From Adiantum capillus-veneris (Eukaryota; Streptophyta; Polypodiopsida; Polypodiales; Pteridaceae), in the NCBI GenBank assembly GCA_014529385.2, contig CM043947.1, positions 125,495,891-125,555,890 on the forward strand: 60,000 bases of DNA, in the 5' to 3' direction. The notes below the pieces were generated by a model. That model did not search any database, was not told where the DNA came from, and saw only the letters and a list, made by a program, of their open reading frames with translations. Below, piece by piece: positions 1 through 12,441 of this stretch (the first letter of the stretch is position 1; the number at the start of each line of letters is the position of its first letter). The position numbers were made by a program, and so were the translations under genes.

Positions 1-185
1 AGGGCACAACTATTTGGATGAAAGCACGGTCTTCCTCAGTACCCAACAGCAAGAGGAACATAGAATCCACACGTAGGACCTTTCGTCTTAACTTCACCAC
101 CCTCTTGTTATGAGGGAGACGCTGTACTACCTGCTGCTGGAACTCAATCGGTAATAGGACTAGATCTCTAAGAATTGAGCTTTCA
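1..185 (-). CDS. Candidate exon of an unrecognised gene or retroelement, cut by window edge
   Basis: On the minus strand one frame stays open from position 185 to the window edge, about 61 codons. It begins directly after a plausible splice acceptor (tgtgtgtag, AG at 187-186). The reading is leucine-, valine- and basic-rich, with the run LPHNKRVVKLRRK, and looks more like coding DNA than random sequence. I recognise no family. It lies downstream of a minus-strand TATA box at about 1,220, so it could equally be the first coding part of the retroelement whose LTR-like leader precedes it. An RNA read crossing the acceptor, or a protein hit, would settle it. Confidence 0.28.
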
Positions 186-189
186 CTAC

Positions 190-2030
190 ACACACATTTC
201 TTGTTAGAACAAATGATCGTTTTTTGTTTTTTATAACAGACTTGGACAAAGAAAACACAAACATACACACTATTTTGTTGGGCTGCACTTCATTTTAGAA
301 TAAAATGAATTCATGTACATCAAAAGCAATGTGGTAGTTGATGAGAGGTGAAATGACAGGTTGTGGAGATGCAATAATTTCTCCTGTTCTTTCAGCCCCA
401 AACATAAACACCATACGTTGCTAAAAATGTATCTCTCTATTGAGTGCAATATTTATCCTAATAAACACTTCTCAAGGCTCCGGTGCTACTGAATTGGGAC
501 TGCGGTGACTATAAGCACACAAGACAACAACAAACCCACAACCAAATCCAACAAAAGAAAGGGGCACCACCTAGTTATGAATGCAAACTAGGACACAAAT
601 AGTATGTAGCCCAACTTGCAAAGAAAAGAATGTAAAATTGCCACAAAAACACACTAAACACAGTCCTTCACAGCCGTAGGGATTTGGAAGAGAGTACAAA
701 TAAACTTGAACAACTAGATCCTAGAATAAAAGATTAAATACTTCCAAGCTTAGAAATATTAGAGAAACAACACAAGGCTTGATCTTATTGCCATTTTACC
801 ATTTTCTTAGGGTTATGGGAGCCCTCTCACCATATCACTCTCTTAAAATTAGTCCTAGAAAAAAAATTCAACAAGCCCCTTACAACCACAAACCATGAAA
901 GCATACAAATAGTCTTGAGGACAAGTTCACCTTATACAAGACATTGAGCCAAATTGTCAAGTTGATTTTGCAGAGAAGAGGCGTAGACGTTGTACACAAT
1001 TTCACCCCAAACTATCAATCTTATTTATGAGCAAGTAGAAGCTACAAATGTGATGGAGAGTAGGACATCACTCAATTCCTCTCAATAGCCTCAGAGCATC
1101 TCTATGCACATACAAGTATAATGTGATAGAGAGCTCTCAAAGCTTACAATCTCCTCACACTATTAGGGTTGGAGAGTGCTATGTTATGTGTGCAATTGCT
1201 CACAAAGAAGAGAAAGGCTCTATTTATAGGTTTTTGGAAGCCCCAATTAGGATTAAACATAATCAATTTTATTAAGAAGAACATGGATTACGATTTTTTT
1301 TGAATTTCAAATGAGAGTGGGTCTCTTTTTCCTTTGAGTCACATGAATGTGGGCTCAAGGAGAGAGAATTATTGAGGTTGAAAGAAGAGAGGTTTGAGTG
1401 AATAACTTGGGAGTGCCTACTTTAGTGGACAATTTACTGCTAAAAGTTAGTGGTACAATTTACAATGGGTAGAATGATTTTGATGGTAAAATGGCTCAAT
1501 GAAGTGGGAATCCTTGAGATGGTAAAGCCTTGAAGAAGCGTGGACTTACCTTGTGTAGATTGTCAAGAATGACTGCCAATCTTCTTCTTGTTCTCTTCGT
1601 TTCTTTACACCTTCGTTTTCGATGTCAATCACCAATTATGAAAATGATGATTCGGTGACGAGATTTCCCAATTTTGCAGAGGTTAACATCATGGCCTACA
1701 TGCTGAATTTTTTGTAAATAGAGAAGAGGTAAGGTGAATTTATGAGTTAGAGGTAATAGAGAGAGACATAGATAGGGTGTAGATACATGTAGAGTTCATA
1801 TGGGAGCTAATGGAGGTGAGAGGGGTGGTGAAGAGGGTGAAAGAAACCATGAAATTTGTAGGTTTGAGTGAGGGATGGAGAGGAATGAGTGTGTATGTGT
1901 GTGTGTATAAGTGTGAAGGGAGGTGAGAGAAGACTAGGGTGACCTTTGAGAAAAAGTGGACATACTGGGGTCCACCATAAAATCCATATCTCACTGATGG
2001 TAGCTCCTAAAATCATGCAAAAAATTGAGG
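190..2030 (-). repeat. LTR-like promoter and leader region, minus strand
   Basis: No coding frame is convincing here. The stretch resembles the U3/R/U5 part of a minus-strand LTR. It has a strong TATA box at 1,216-1,230 (minus CCTATAAATAGAGCC) followed by about 700 bases of leader-like DNA. At 476-488 the minus strand reads TAGCACCGGAGCC, which differs from the initiator-Met primer-binding site TGGTATCAGAGCC at four positions, all transitions. The LTR ends were not located, and I saw no second copy in the window. Confidence 0.35.
1216..1230 (-). promoter_or_regulatory. TATA box of LTR-like region
   Basis: Minus strand reads CCTATAAATAGAGCC, close to the plant TATA consensus. It faces the leader and candidate exon at the left edge of the window. 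Confidence 0.5.
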
Positions 2031-3897
2031 TGTTTATTCAGACTGTGGGTTACATATTGTCTGCTGGTCACTTCTTCAAATTGTGAGCGGAGATAGGTGC
2101 CAAAAATCTTACCAAAAATCCTACTTTTCATGTCTGCAAACGTTTTTTAGTGCCCCCCTCCTTTATTGAATTAGCACAATGCATCCAAGAGAGAGCCCCT
2201 CTTTTGTCATATCATGATACAAAGCAATTAAGTTATCTTTACACATGCATGGAGGAGGATTATTTTTGGTGAATAAAGAAACATATACATGGTCGGCGGA
2301 CTAGTGTATGGACTATTCATGTATTTTAGCTCAATGAGCACATAATGTTAGAATAATGAGTACATAATGAAAAAATATGAAAGAATTATGGATATGAAAA
2401 AGATATTGGAATCATATGATATGGTCCCTCTTTTGTATTATTTTGGGTGAAAGAGAAAAAGTATACAAGTAAATGAGAATTATATAATAAAAGTGACTAA
2501 GGGAGTATGAGTCGGTTTTTTGTTTTCACAAGGGTGAGGATAAAAATGTGGAGGTGATTTGTATGATAGAAAAAAATATTTATGAGATAAGAGAATGCAC
2601 ACATTGGCAAGAAAAATATACTTATGGTGCAAGAGGATAAAAGAAGGCATACATAACCTAATGAAACACACACTTAGGTATAAATATTTAAATAAAATAC
2701 CAAAGTAATCATAAAAAATTCCTATATCTAGGCCCTATATATAATGAATTATTTACACACAAAAACACTATAATATACTTTTATTTATTTATTTATTTAT
2801 GGCTCAACTAGTCCAATGACTAGCCAATTGAGGGGTTTTAAGGAGATATGGAGAAAGTTCACTAACTCACACACGCCTTTCTACAGTGAAAGGGTGAGGA
2901 TAACCACATTGTTTGAGTAAGTTGATAGGGTGAGGTAGCTCACTATGATAATTGAATAGCCAAAAAATGGCTATCAGTAGCATCATAATAGTGATAAAAG
3001 AAGACCTGTTGCTCTTCGATCATCTCAATAGATACCATTTGGATGGGGACTATATCATAGCCCTCCTCGCCACAAAAAATGTGTAGGTGTAGATTCATTA
3101 ATACATACATCCATGATGGCAAGGATTAGAGTCCATTCAAAGGGTTCAAACAAATGTTCAGGGAATGATTCTGATATGTAATCTGCGTCATTTACATCTC
3201 TGTCTAGAACACAATCTTCCTTTTGTAAGCCTCTCGATTGAGAAGCACCATACATCCAAATTGGAGTGTTTTTATGTACCCATGATGGAAGTTAAGTTTC
3301 TACACAAGTTGGTAGAGTCCAATTCCTATATTGGTGTCTACAAAACATCCTTGTAAGAATGGTCTTTCAAGTTCACTAGAGTGACATTCCCTACTTGTTT
3401 CACTTAGAGATAGTCATTGCCCCAGCCTTAGATTAATTGTATATGTCTCATGAGCAGTCTTTCCAAGATGATTTTGTAATTGAGTTTCTTCCCAAAGTCT
3501 ATAATGGAAAAAGTGTGCTAGTAGTCAATCTTGCAAGAGGTGACTATCACATTCTCTAATAGGCCCATTGGTTTCTCTATGTGTCCATCCACCAATTCCA
3601 GTTTCATTCTTGTTTTCTTAATTGCTAGCTTTCCCCAAGCTTCCCAAACAACTTTGATTGCTACGCTATGCCTTCTCCACTGTCTAAAATAGCCATAGTT
3701 GTTGCAGAATTATATTGTACTAGAAGGGTCCTGTTTCCCTCATTCCCTTCACAATAGTCCCTAGCCTTATTCATAGGTACCCACTGGACAAGTCTAATCC
3801 GTGTCTCTTCTTTTTGCAAAATTTTCAAGTTCATTTGAGATACTCCTTTCAATCCCATCCTTCCCATGGTAGTTTGTATATCTCCCCATAGGTGTGG
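2031..3897. other. AT-rich DNA with no recognisable gene
   Basis: Short open frames only, none with a recognisable motif. A small (ttta)n run lies near 2,780-2,800. Probably old TE remains, but I cannot assign them. Confidence 0.4.
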
Positions 3898-4243
3898 TCT
3901 CAGTTTTCAGCACCTCACCCAAAGTGATTGTGCATTGATTGTAGATTAGCCACATCCAAACTCTATCTTGACCTTTCCAGTTTTGTTGTTTTGCATACTA
4001 TTGATTTCTCTTCATTCTCACCTAAGTAGACGGTAGTTGTGCATTGAATTGGTGTTGAAATAATGGATTGTAGATTAGTCTCAGTTTTCAGCACCTCACC
4101 CAAAGTGATTGTGCATTGAATTGGTGTTGAAATAATGGATTTTAGATTAGCCACATCCAAACTCTATCTTGACCTTTCCAGTTTTTTTGTTTTGCATACC
4201 GTTGATTTCTCTTCATTCTCACCTAAGTAGACGGTAGTTGTGA
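3898..4243. repeat. Tandem duplication, two copies
   Basis: A block starting ctcagttttcagcacctcac and ending ctaagtagacggtagttgtg occurs twice, at about 3,898-4,042 and 4,079-4,243. The second copy carries an extra ~20 bases (attggtgttgaaataatgg) that also occur just after the first copy. The copies are nearly identical, so the duplication is recent relative to its surroundings. It abuts the relic gypsy LTR to its right. Confidence 0.8.
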
Positions 4244-4392
4244 GACAAGGGGAACTAGAACCTAGGAGTCCACCACCCAACCACCCATTATATAGCAAAG
4301 CCCCTGGCCCTTTGCCCTAGTTGGACTCCTCATTCCACACCGCCTAGCCCGGCCCTGCCCTTGTCTAGTCCGGCCTTGCCGGTGTCCTGACA
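4239..4392 (-). repeat. Start of a Ty3/gypsy 3' LTR, minus strand
   Basis: Immediately after the pol stop and polypurine tract on the minus strand, a TG-initiated segment begins (TGTCAGGACACC, from 4,392 downward). It contains a TATA box (TATATAA, 4,288-4,294). The far end is uncertain: a tgtgaga motif at 4,239 could be the terminus, but that would make an unusually short LTR. Confidence 0.45.
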
Positions 4393-4403
4393 TTACTCCC
4401 CCC

Positions 4404-4508
4404 TTAAGAAGAGTTTTCGTCCTCGAGAACAAAAGTGTGGAACTTCTTCTTAAGAACATTAATGTTTTCCCAAGTGTCATCCCTCATGGATCCAGTTTCA
4501 TAGGAGGT
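4404..4508 (-). pseudogene. Ty3/gypsy polyprotein C-terminus (relic)
   Basis: The minus strand encodes a short frame ending LEDENSS-stop, preceded by DDTWENINVLKKKF. The pattern (TWE ... VLEDE ... stop, then a G-rich tract reading GGSNV in the next codons) is typical of the end of gypsy integrase/chromodomain polyproteins. The polypurine tract AAGGGGGGAGTAATG follows directly, then an LTR start. Upstream the frame breaks at an in-frame TGA (4,509-4,511), and I could not follow the rest of pol in the next 2 kb. So this is the 3' stub of an old minus-strand element. Confidence 0.65.
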
Positions 4509-4511
4509 TCA

Positions 4512-6883
4512 ATGAAACCAAGAGTAGCATCTTGATTTTTCACATTGTTGCCCATTTGCAACCATCTAGTGTGTAGACTCCATTTAGAATGTACATGAGC
4601 ATGCTAAACGAGTTATCACGACAAAAATGTACCTGAGAGAGTACCACTTTTTACTTTCGGTGAAATTAACTTGTTGACCTAACTCATCAGTCAAGTGTAT
4701 GTCCTTGACTTGTCCTCAAATTTCATCAGTAAACAACCCCACCCTAACAAGTGTCAAGGTTGAGAACCTGACTTATACATGAAGAGACTACCTAGTGGCA
4801 ACATGCATTAACTGATAGTAAGTAAACTCCAAGAAGAGAAATAAATTCTTATTAATTGGATTGCTTGGTGCTAATGTATGCACTTTGCATATCCTTTAGT
4901 CCAAGATTATGCCTATCCCCTTGGATACTGACAGTATTGAGGTGTGTTTCCCCTACGGTTTACAGACAGTCTTCCCATATGACTGGTAAACGGGGATTTG
5001 CAATATCGTATAACATTGTCGAGGAATCAACATTTTCCGGAATAACCATCATGGTGAACTTGAAAAATCAACAAACACCCAAATCGAGCCATGACCTCTA
5101 TTGGTGATTAGTAGACCCCAAAAGTAATCTCATAGAGATACTGCACATAGAGTGCAAAATGCTTCATAAGCAATAGCTTGAGGAATATGCATGCCGTTCC
5201 AAATCAGCCTTTGCTAAACACTAGGGCCCATAACACCTAGTGTGCATGCATTTAGCAAAAAATAGATCCGAACCTGTATATCCATGATCCTCCTTGCCAG
5301 TACTTATGGAGAATGTAAATAGTTCCAAAAAGAAACAAAATACTTGCAGTGGTAATCATTTTCAAGCCTTGCTGAAATGGTGGAATCATAATAGAAGATG
5401 AAACATTAACCATTCAGAGCCTTGCTATATGTATAAACACCCATCTGTAATGTTGTTTAGCAATACTTGTAGCTGAACAAGTCATTCTAAGTATCTGACA
5501 ATTTTTGGCCAATGAAATTGCTCCTAATACGTCATGCTGAAAATGGTCTAGAAAACAGATTTGACCAGCACCTAGGGACTTTGTCGTGACACATAATTGA
5601 AATAATGGTGCCAGTGTCAGTCCAGAGACTCATATTCTCCACATGTGGAATATGTCTCATGTAAGGATGTGTAAAAAAGAACATCCTTCAAGTATAAGAT
5701 GTACTTGTGTGTGGAGGTAACTCTAAACACTCGCGATAAGAGTGAGAGGACCCTCATTCTTTGCTCCACATTGGCTAAACCAAACTCCTTGAGTTCCTAG
5801 ACCATGTTGTATCCCATGTGACGACATGTGCCAAATCAACCTACAAGTGGATTCATAACAACATAATGTACTTTGGACACTACATCCCAAAATGCTTGTA
5901 TCGACATGCCCTTGGCATGGCCCTGGGGATTGAATTGAAAGTTCAGTTACCCGTATTAAAATGTACAGGAGTACAGCTCCCACCTGTGAAAAAACTAAGC
6001 AACATTGCACTAGAAACTTTGGGTGTTGCCTTCGCAATCCAAACCCATTGGGTAGAATCTACGTAGTCAAACCCCTTGGTAAGACCCTTTGTGGAAATTG
6101 CTCAACTAGCAGGTAACGGTAACCAGCATAGTTAACCGTGTACAGAATGATGAGAATCAACTTGAAAAGTTGAATTTTTCTGCTACCGTGTGGTAGATTG
6201 TGGAATTCTTTTCTTGAAATTATAACGGGAATAGATCAAACTGTGATCTTCAATGCCTATGGGGTGATTTAGTAAGCACCCGTAGGATCTCACCCCAAAA
6301 CAATGCGTCCATAGATACTCGTAGTGCTATAGAGAGGGAGAACAAGAAATCCACATAAGTGAGATGCCTTGCTTGTATCAACAGGCTTACAGTCTCAACT
6401 GTTTGCTGCCTATAGACCCATGGTATAGATCAACTGATGTAAGTGCAAGAGTAGCAAAACCTCAACTGGAGCGTCCCACTAAAAACATATAATGCAAAAA
6501 TGACACCCTAATCTTCCGAAATGATAAGACTTGCTTGTCCATTAACGTCAATGTATTCGATGTGTACTCCACTGGGCTGATCTGTTCGATCATAAGAACA
6601 ATCCTCCAGGGAATGCCAACCATTGGGTCATACCCGAGATCTGATAATGACTCCTAGTCAGCATGTGTGGTGCATAGCCCTTATGGCAATTAGTGTTCAC
6701 TCAAGGAAACGATGAAGACTAATGTAGAGGACGTCTTGCCCAATTTCTAGCTGAGAGTTAGAGCACCTTGGCTCATGCTGACTCCTAAGCAAAACATGTC
6801 TCAAAAACTGCATAGAAAGTTTTCATTATTCATGGAGAGAAATAAGAAAGAGAGAGAGAAAATGCTGGGCTGAGGAACTTTCC
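4512..6883. other. Degraded DNA, probably retrotransposon remains
   Basis: It lies upstream, on the minus strand, of a gypsy pol terminus, so decayed pol would be expected. I could not identify reverse transcriptase or integrase motifs by eye. A 104-codon minus frame at 5,723-6,037 has no recognisable motif. Confidence 0.35.
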
Positions 6884-7807
6884 TTAAGTGACAAGTTTGT
6901 ATCTGTTGTGCCCAATCTTTTCTCTATTGGTGCCATTGAGGTGGCTACTCCTTGCCACGCTTCCTTGTTGATTGGCCATGCTATCATAAGATCTAACATT
7001 TGGATTCACATCCCGATCGGTTTCTTGTACGGTTTCCACGATCATTTCACAGATTGAGTGTCCCTGATACTTGGTTTGTTCAATCTCCTTCGGAGTCATC
7101 ATGGAAAAATTAGTGTCGTGACAATCCCTAAAGAGATGAGCAGGAAGTTCTACTAGTCCCTTTTAATTGATTTTGGAAATATACACAATTTTCAAGGGCG
7201 CTAGCTATCCTAATCTGACATGGGTAGTCCATACCAAATCCTTAATATTGTTTTCTTCCCAGCAATAAACTCCAAGTCTTGGGTTATCAATGGGGATGTG
7301 TTTCAATGGTTTAGCATATATTAACTCATACCCTTCTAATTATAACACTAGAGGTCCCTCCTTTTTAGCCTTATCTGGTATTAGAGTATCAACCTTTAAT
7401 CCCTATTCATCCACTGAATCAGGGTCTTGTATCTTGTGATATTGTACTCCATTTTGGTATACATACAAGTTGTCCTGTTTGTTTGCCCTAACCTTCTCTC
7501 CAAAATCAATAGTATGGTTGTCTATCCTCACTGCAAACTCCTCATTTGGGTCCAAATAAATCTGGGCTTCATACTTGTTGATCTTGAAAAAAGTCAAGAT
7601 GTGCTTGAACTTGAGAGAGGTCCCAGTTCCTGATTGTGTTGAAAAGGAAGACATGTCTAAGCTTGAATCGGAGTAAGTGTTCGGCACTTCTTTTGCAATA
7701 GTTTCTAATGGTCTCCCTTGGTTTACACTCTCTTTTGTGGGCGCTCTACTCCTATTCTCTCCTAAGTCAATCAAGTTTCCCAAAACTCTACTAGAACTTA
7801 GGTTCAT
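6884..7807 (-). pseudogene. Unrecognised ~308-codon coding frame broken by four stops
   Basis: A single minus-strand frame runs from an ATG at 7,807 to a terminal stop at 6,884, with four internal stops in the same frame and no frameshift. The first 134 codons (7,807-7,403) are fully open. The composition is soluble and mixed-charge, with motifs such as YLDPNEEFAVRIDN, PLKHIPIDNPRLGVYCWEEN and ELPAHLFRDCHD. Frame continuity across stops shows a real protein-coding ancestor that lost function by point mutation rather than indels. I do not recognise the family. It could be a retroelement-encoded protein or a captured host gene. Confidence 0.55.
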
Positions 7808-9027
7808 ATATGGATTTACACAACTTAATTGAACTGATACTTCAAACTTGGAAAGTTGTCTTTGATTTCAAACACAATGCTTTTGCCGTTTTCTCTCTTG
7901 TCCTTCACCAAGTCGCAATTCCCTACACGACAACACTTACAACCGTATGTGATTCCACAATTTACAAAATTTCTTTTTTCTAGTGCCCAATAGACCTTAT
8001 GTGCAAAAAATATGAAATCTTGCTCAGTTTTATCTTAGGCGTGCCTAAGATGGCTACACCTATTTGTAGGGTCTATCTCAACTTTTATCACACAATTGGG
8101 GTCTTCACATCCTGCCTAGGTCAATCCTGGTGTGAAAATGACAAAAATACTTTCCTGGTGGAAGATTTATCTTCAGCGCGCCTAAGATAAAACTTCTCTA
8201 TTTAGACATATTATTGGGTATTTTGACTTGGAGCGGATTCTACATGTGATTTCAAGCTTGTACAATGAGTTTCACAAAGTTTGGACAATTCACTTATGTT
8301 TTTATCATTGTTTTTTTTCTTCTCATGGCTTGGTTTTCCAATTTTCTTGGTGTTTGTACCCTTACACAGCTCTGAATTTAATGAAACTTGCTCAGGAGTT
8401 GTCTTATGGTCTAATTAGACTCTATGAGTTGAAATTTTATTGAAATATCCCCTTTGGGGAGTTTTGTATCTTTGGCATGCCTATGATACAACTCTTCCAG
8501 ATTTACACATTTTTCATCTTTTTCTTCACAGATTACTTTTCCCACAAGTTTTAGGATTTATCCACAACTTGATTTCCATGTGAATCTTTTTTGAAGTCTG
8601 TGTTTTTTTCCAATTTTGGGCTTGACCTAGTGTTTTAGTGATCCAAATGTTCCGTAATCAAGGGGAGTGGTCTAATCAAGTTGGTCTACCACCTTGCATG
8701 TTCAATTGTACCATGTCAATCTCAGAAACCCTTTGTCTATCTTCGGCGTGCCTAAGATAGATATGATTTTTTTTTTGTTTTCTCAGTGCACCTCCAATCA
8801 GATGCAATCTTGATGGTTTTCTACTTACCCTACTCCTACTGAACATGAAAAAATAGTACAAAAGGTAAAAAGTTCAACCTTCAGTCTGAAATCTCTACTT
8901 CTTACTGAGGTGATGTCCTTAACGACCACTAGCTCATCTCAAGGACCCTCTAACTAATCCGTCCTACCAAACTAAAGCTCCCAAGGTCCTTATCAAGTAT
9001 CCCTACTCTCAAGCACCTCTTAGGCAT
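7808..9027. other. Non-coding stretch holding four palindromes
   Basis: No coding frame of note. Its one clear structure is the set of four related palindromes described separately. It ends at the left LTR of the 9.0-15.4 kb element. Confidence 0.4.
8032..8760. repeat. Four interspersed copies of a ~20-30-bp palindrome
   Basis: The core ATCTT(A/C)(G/A)GCGYGCCTAAGAT occurs at 8,032-8,051, 8,166-8,191, 8,464-8,491 (diverged: TTGTATC..GATACAA arms around ggcatgcc) and 8,737-8,760. Each copy is its own near-perfect inverted repeat, and the arms differ between copies in ways that mostly keep pairing. Intervals are roughly 135, 300 and 270 bases. The sequence between copies is not repeated. Confidence 0.75.
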
Positions 9028-11115
9028 TGGAGACGGAGAAAGCGGAACACACCCAACACACAACACAATGCCTCACTATAGCCCAGGGTATACACAGTGC
9101 CCCTATCCACTAGAGTTCACCTTCAAAACTCGACACTACCCGCAAGAAAATCACCACCTGCACATGACCATACGCACACACGCCTTGCAATGCACCAAAC
9201 AGACCCAATCACTCGGCTTTGCTCAAATCAGAGCCTTCCACACACACACAGCCTCTCTCTATCTCTCTTTGCACGACAAACTTTGGGGGGGCACACACAT
9301 CGACACACGCCCGAAAACATACTCACGCAAGCCGAGAAGAGAAGGGGGAATGATGCCAAGAGATAGCAATGGTGGCCCTCTTGCATATACAACCATGTAC
9401 AATCAATCCCTTGCTGACACGAACCTCGGCAAAAAAAAAAACAATAGCCAAAAAGCCTTAACTGGCAAAAGAGCCCTCTTGGCCAAAAGCCCCAAAAAGT
9501 TAACGTGTACGTCCTTTTATAGGGGGAACTAAACCCAAAAAAAGAAAAAAAGGTGAGCTTTCTAGCTCGTTCAGTCATCTTACAACTTCATTTAGAATTG
9601 CCTTTGCATTGCTAGCACTTGTCATACTCCATTTTCGAAAACAATTGCATGGGCAACTTGTCTCTTTGTCTGCCCGGCTCGAGACCGCCCGGCTTGGCCC
9701 TTGCATAATCCGGCCTCTTTCTCTTTCTCACTCTCCTTTGCTCCACTGACACTACCACCTGTCTTGCAGGACATGCCCCTATGCACCTCATCTTGGCCGG
9801 CCTTGGACCCTCTATCCCACTATTGTGGGACACCTCCCTCCCTCTCACATTGGGGAAGCACTAGCGATATCGCTAGTGCCATCACCCTCCTTGGTCTTCA
9901 AAATAAGGGCTCCAAAGGGTCCACGGGAACAAAGCCTTACGGGAACGCCTACCACGTCACTTCACTCCACCACCGATTACTCCTCACGTGGGTGGAACCA
10001 CTGGCACCGCCCCTAGCCACAAAAAACAGCACCGGACAGTCCCCCCACCCCGCCAACGCAGCGCCCTGTCGGGTCCGCCATCGCTGCACGCCAAGGAGCT
10101 CCTCTCTCGCTTGCTCATCTACAATGAGATGCCAACTACAGCTCTTATACCCCACGGCATGGCCTCTTGTCAGTGCATATGGGAGCTTTCCTAGCCATGT
10201 GGCACCCTCCTATGAGGCCACACCCCAAGGACTTCAAAAATTTAAAATCTATTTTATAAAACCCCCAAAAGCTTCAAAACAAATCCAATTTTGCTTCCCC
10301 AATTACATTGCCTGCGAACTGCCACCTACCAATCCATTTGTCGAGCCACAAAACCCGGCCACAAGTTCATATGATTGGCCCTAAACTCCTCCAGCCTTAC
10401 CGCACTTCAAGACTCCCTGAGACCCCAAACCAAGGCCGCAATAACGTGAAGATCCATTTGTAGCCAATTCCGAGCAAATGCACCCAACTTTTCGACTGTT
10501 GTAACTTTCTGCATCGGGTTCCGTTTGACGAGCAGTTAACTCTTGCTAACTCCATACATTGCATAGCACCTTCTCAAACTCTATCACGATCCAAAAAATG
10601 CTAGATGGCACGATTCCCCATGTGGTCAGGTGGGCACCAACCTAGCCCCCTGTAAAACTTCAATTGGCCATATCCAGGAATCTGTAGCTTTGATCTGCAA
10701 TCTGAAAAGACTAGTATGCTCCATAAATAAAGCACTACATAGTATACACTAACATCCACTTGGGACACTTGTCCCTAACTGCCCTATCCGGCAAGAATCT
10801 GCAACACACTGAACCTTCAAACTTCAATATCTTGGGCTCCGTAGCTCTATTTGATGAGTCATCCAGACCTGCTCCTTCAACACTTCAAGCTCTTCATTTC
10901 CAGACCCAGAGACTGCACCTCGCATCTCCTTCATTTTCTCCCCAAATTAGCCCCTCTTGGAGCCTTTCTTGGCCTGTTAACCGCATCAGCCATACATCTC
11001 CGCTGCTACCTGTCAGCCCATGACCTTTATAACTGCTCTAGCCCTTTGCCATGTTTCTGCTAGCCTACACATACCTACCCATGCCATCTTCTATGGTCCA
11101 AACACTTTGGCTGCA
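9028..11115 (-). repeat. 3' LTR of element 1
   Basis: This is the left copy of the 2-kb direct repeat. On the minus strand it starts TGCAGCC at 11,115 and ends TCTCCA at 9,028. A TATA box lies about 1.6 kb in, leaving a U3 of about 1.6 kb and roughly 490 bases of R/U5. A plus-strand open frame of 227 codons (9,701-10,384) lies antisense in U3. It is probably not a gene, because the matching frame in the other LTR shifts register midway. Confidence 0.8.
9511..9526 (-). promoter_or_regulatory. TATA box, left LTR of element 1
   Basis: Minus strand reads CCCCCTATAAAAGGAC. The same box occurs at the equivalent place in the other LTR, which supports minus-strand transcription. Confidence 0.6.
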
Positions 11116-11653
11116 CCATCATTGCCCACTCCCTAGTTGAGCATGTATGCTCAACCAAAAACGAGCTTTATTCCACTATAAACTGCAAAACCTGGCACAC
11201 ACTATGAGAAAACCAAAACCATATATACACCAATTTTTATTGCATCCTACTGCAAAACCTTCAAGTGGGTTGCCCCACCCTCTACCACACATAGCTTCCA
11301 CCTGGATCAAACACCTTTCATTGGTGTCTTCCACCCATCTGTAATTGTTCATCATAGTGCCATACCCCAGCACATAGGCCACCGTGTGTGTAAGCTGCCC
11401 ATAGCCTACCTTCAACACTACATGCATCCCTCCGCAAACTGTCTACTCCATACCAAGCTACATCAAGCATATCCAAAAAACCTGTACCTGACACCAAGCT
11501 CGAACACATATCTGACCCTCCCTCCCAACCAAATAAAGTGGAGGCCTCAAGCATAGACTCCTGAATCTGTTGAACCATCCACCTCATAGCTGTATCTACC
11601 ATCATATTCATCAATCATAGCTCACATACCTTCAATGAAAGCAAAGCCACTGC

Positions 11654-12441
11654 CTAGGAATATCCTTTCTCCACCACTAGACATGTTTGTTGCATTGGAA
11701 TCTCCTCCATCTTTGGCAGCACAACCTCCTCTTTGGCCACACACTCAATTCCGGCATCATTGAGCTCTTCCTCATCAACCGGCCCTTCAAGGTTGATCAA
11801 CACCATCTGCTCTTCAACTTCAATCACCTGCTCTTCAATCACCTCTTCTACCGCTGCATCATGCTCCCCTAAGGAAGAGAGAAACTCGTTTTCTATTGCA
11901 TCATTCTCATCCTCTTCCATAGGCACGACAGCTCTATCTCTTCTGGAAAAATTATGCCCTGTTGCACCACCATGGAAAATTCCACCGCCACTTTCATCAG
12001 CATGGACACTAGCATGGTACCATACACCACCTTTACCTGCATAACATCAGCTGTAGGCCTAGACCGCTCCATTTGGTCTTCATCATACATCTCGTCTTGC
12101 TCTATTCCTTGCTCTTCTTGCACATGAGCTACTACCATATCACCAAACACATAAGAAGGCAGATTTACCTTTACCAGCTCAGTTTTGTCAGACTCCGTCT
12201 CCTCGCCATAGGATGTGGACTCATCCACTCTATCATCCTTGCTTGTCTCCCAGCTGCTCGAGGTTGTATCTTCATCATCACCACCATCATATAACGACTC
12301 CGTATCTGAATCTTCATCTGCTTGCTGCTCCACAAAAGCTTGACCATCTTCATGACTTTGCTCACTTCCTTCACCTGCTTCTGAACCCTCGGTATCTACA
12401 ACCTGATTGCATTCTGCTACCTTTTCATGCAAACTTTCCAC
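11654..12441 (-). CDS. Acidic ORF(s) of element 1, function unknown
   Basis: Two overlapping minus-strand frames (182 codons at 12,441-11,893; 90 codons at 11,926-11,654) are extraordinarily rich in Glu and Asp, with runs such as DEDSDTESLYDGGDDED and VEEVIEEQVIEVEEQ. They lie downstream of the gag-like relic, where pol would be in an autonomous element. The overlap suggests one original frame broken by a frameshift. No catalytic motif is visible. The second 2-kb-LTR element (25.2-31.9 kb) has a comparable acidic ORF in the same position, so the feature looks like a family trait. It could be a capsid-associated acidic tail or a captured host fragment. Confidence 0.5.

Noticed and set aside
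8032-8760. CRISPR array
   Set aside because: Only four diverged palindromes with unequal spacing of 135-300 bases in a plant TE context. No direct-repeat/spacer regularity.
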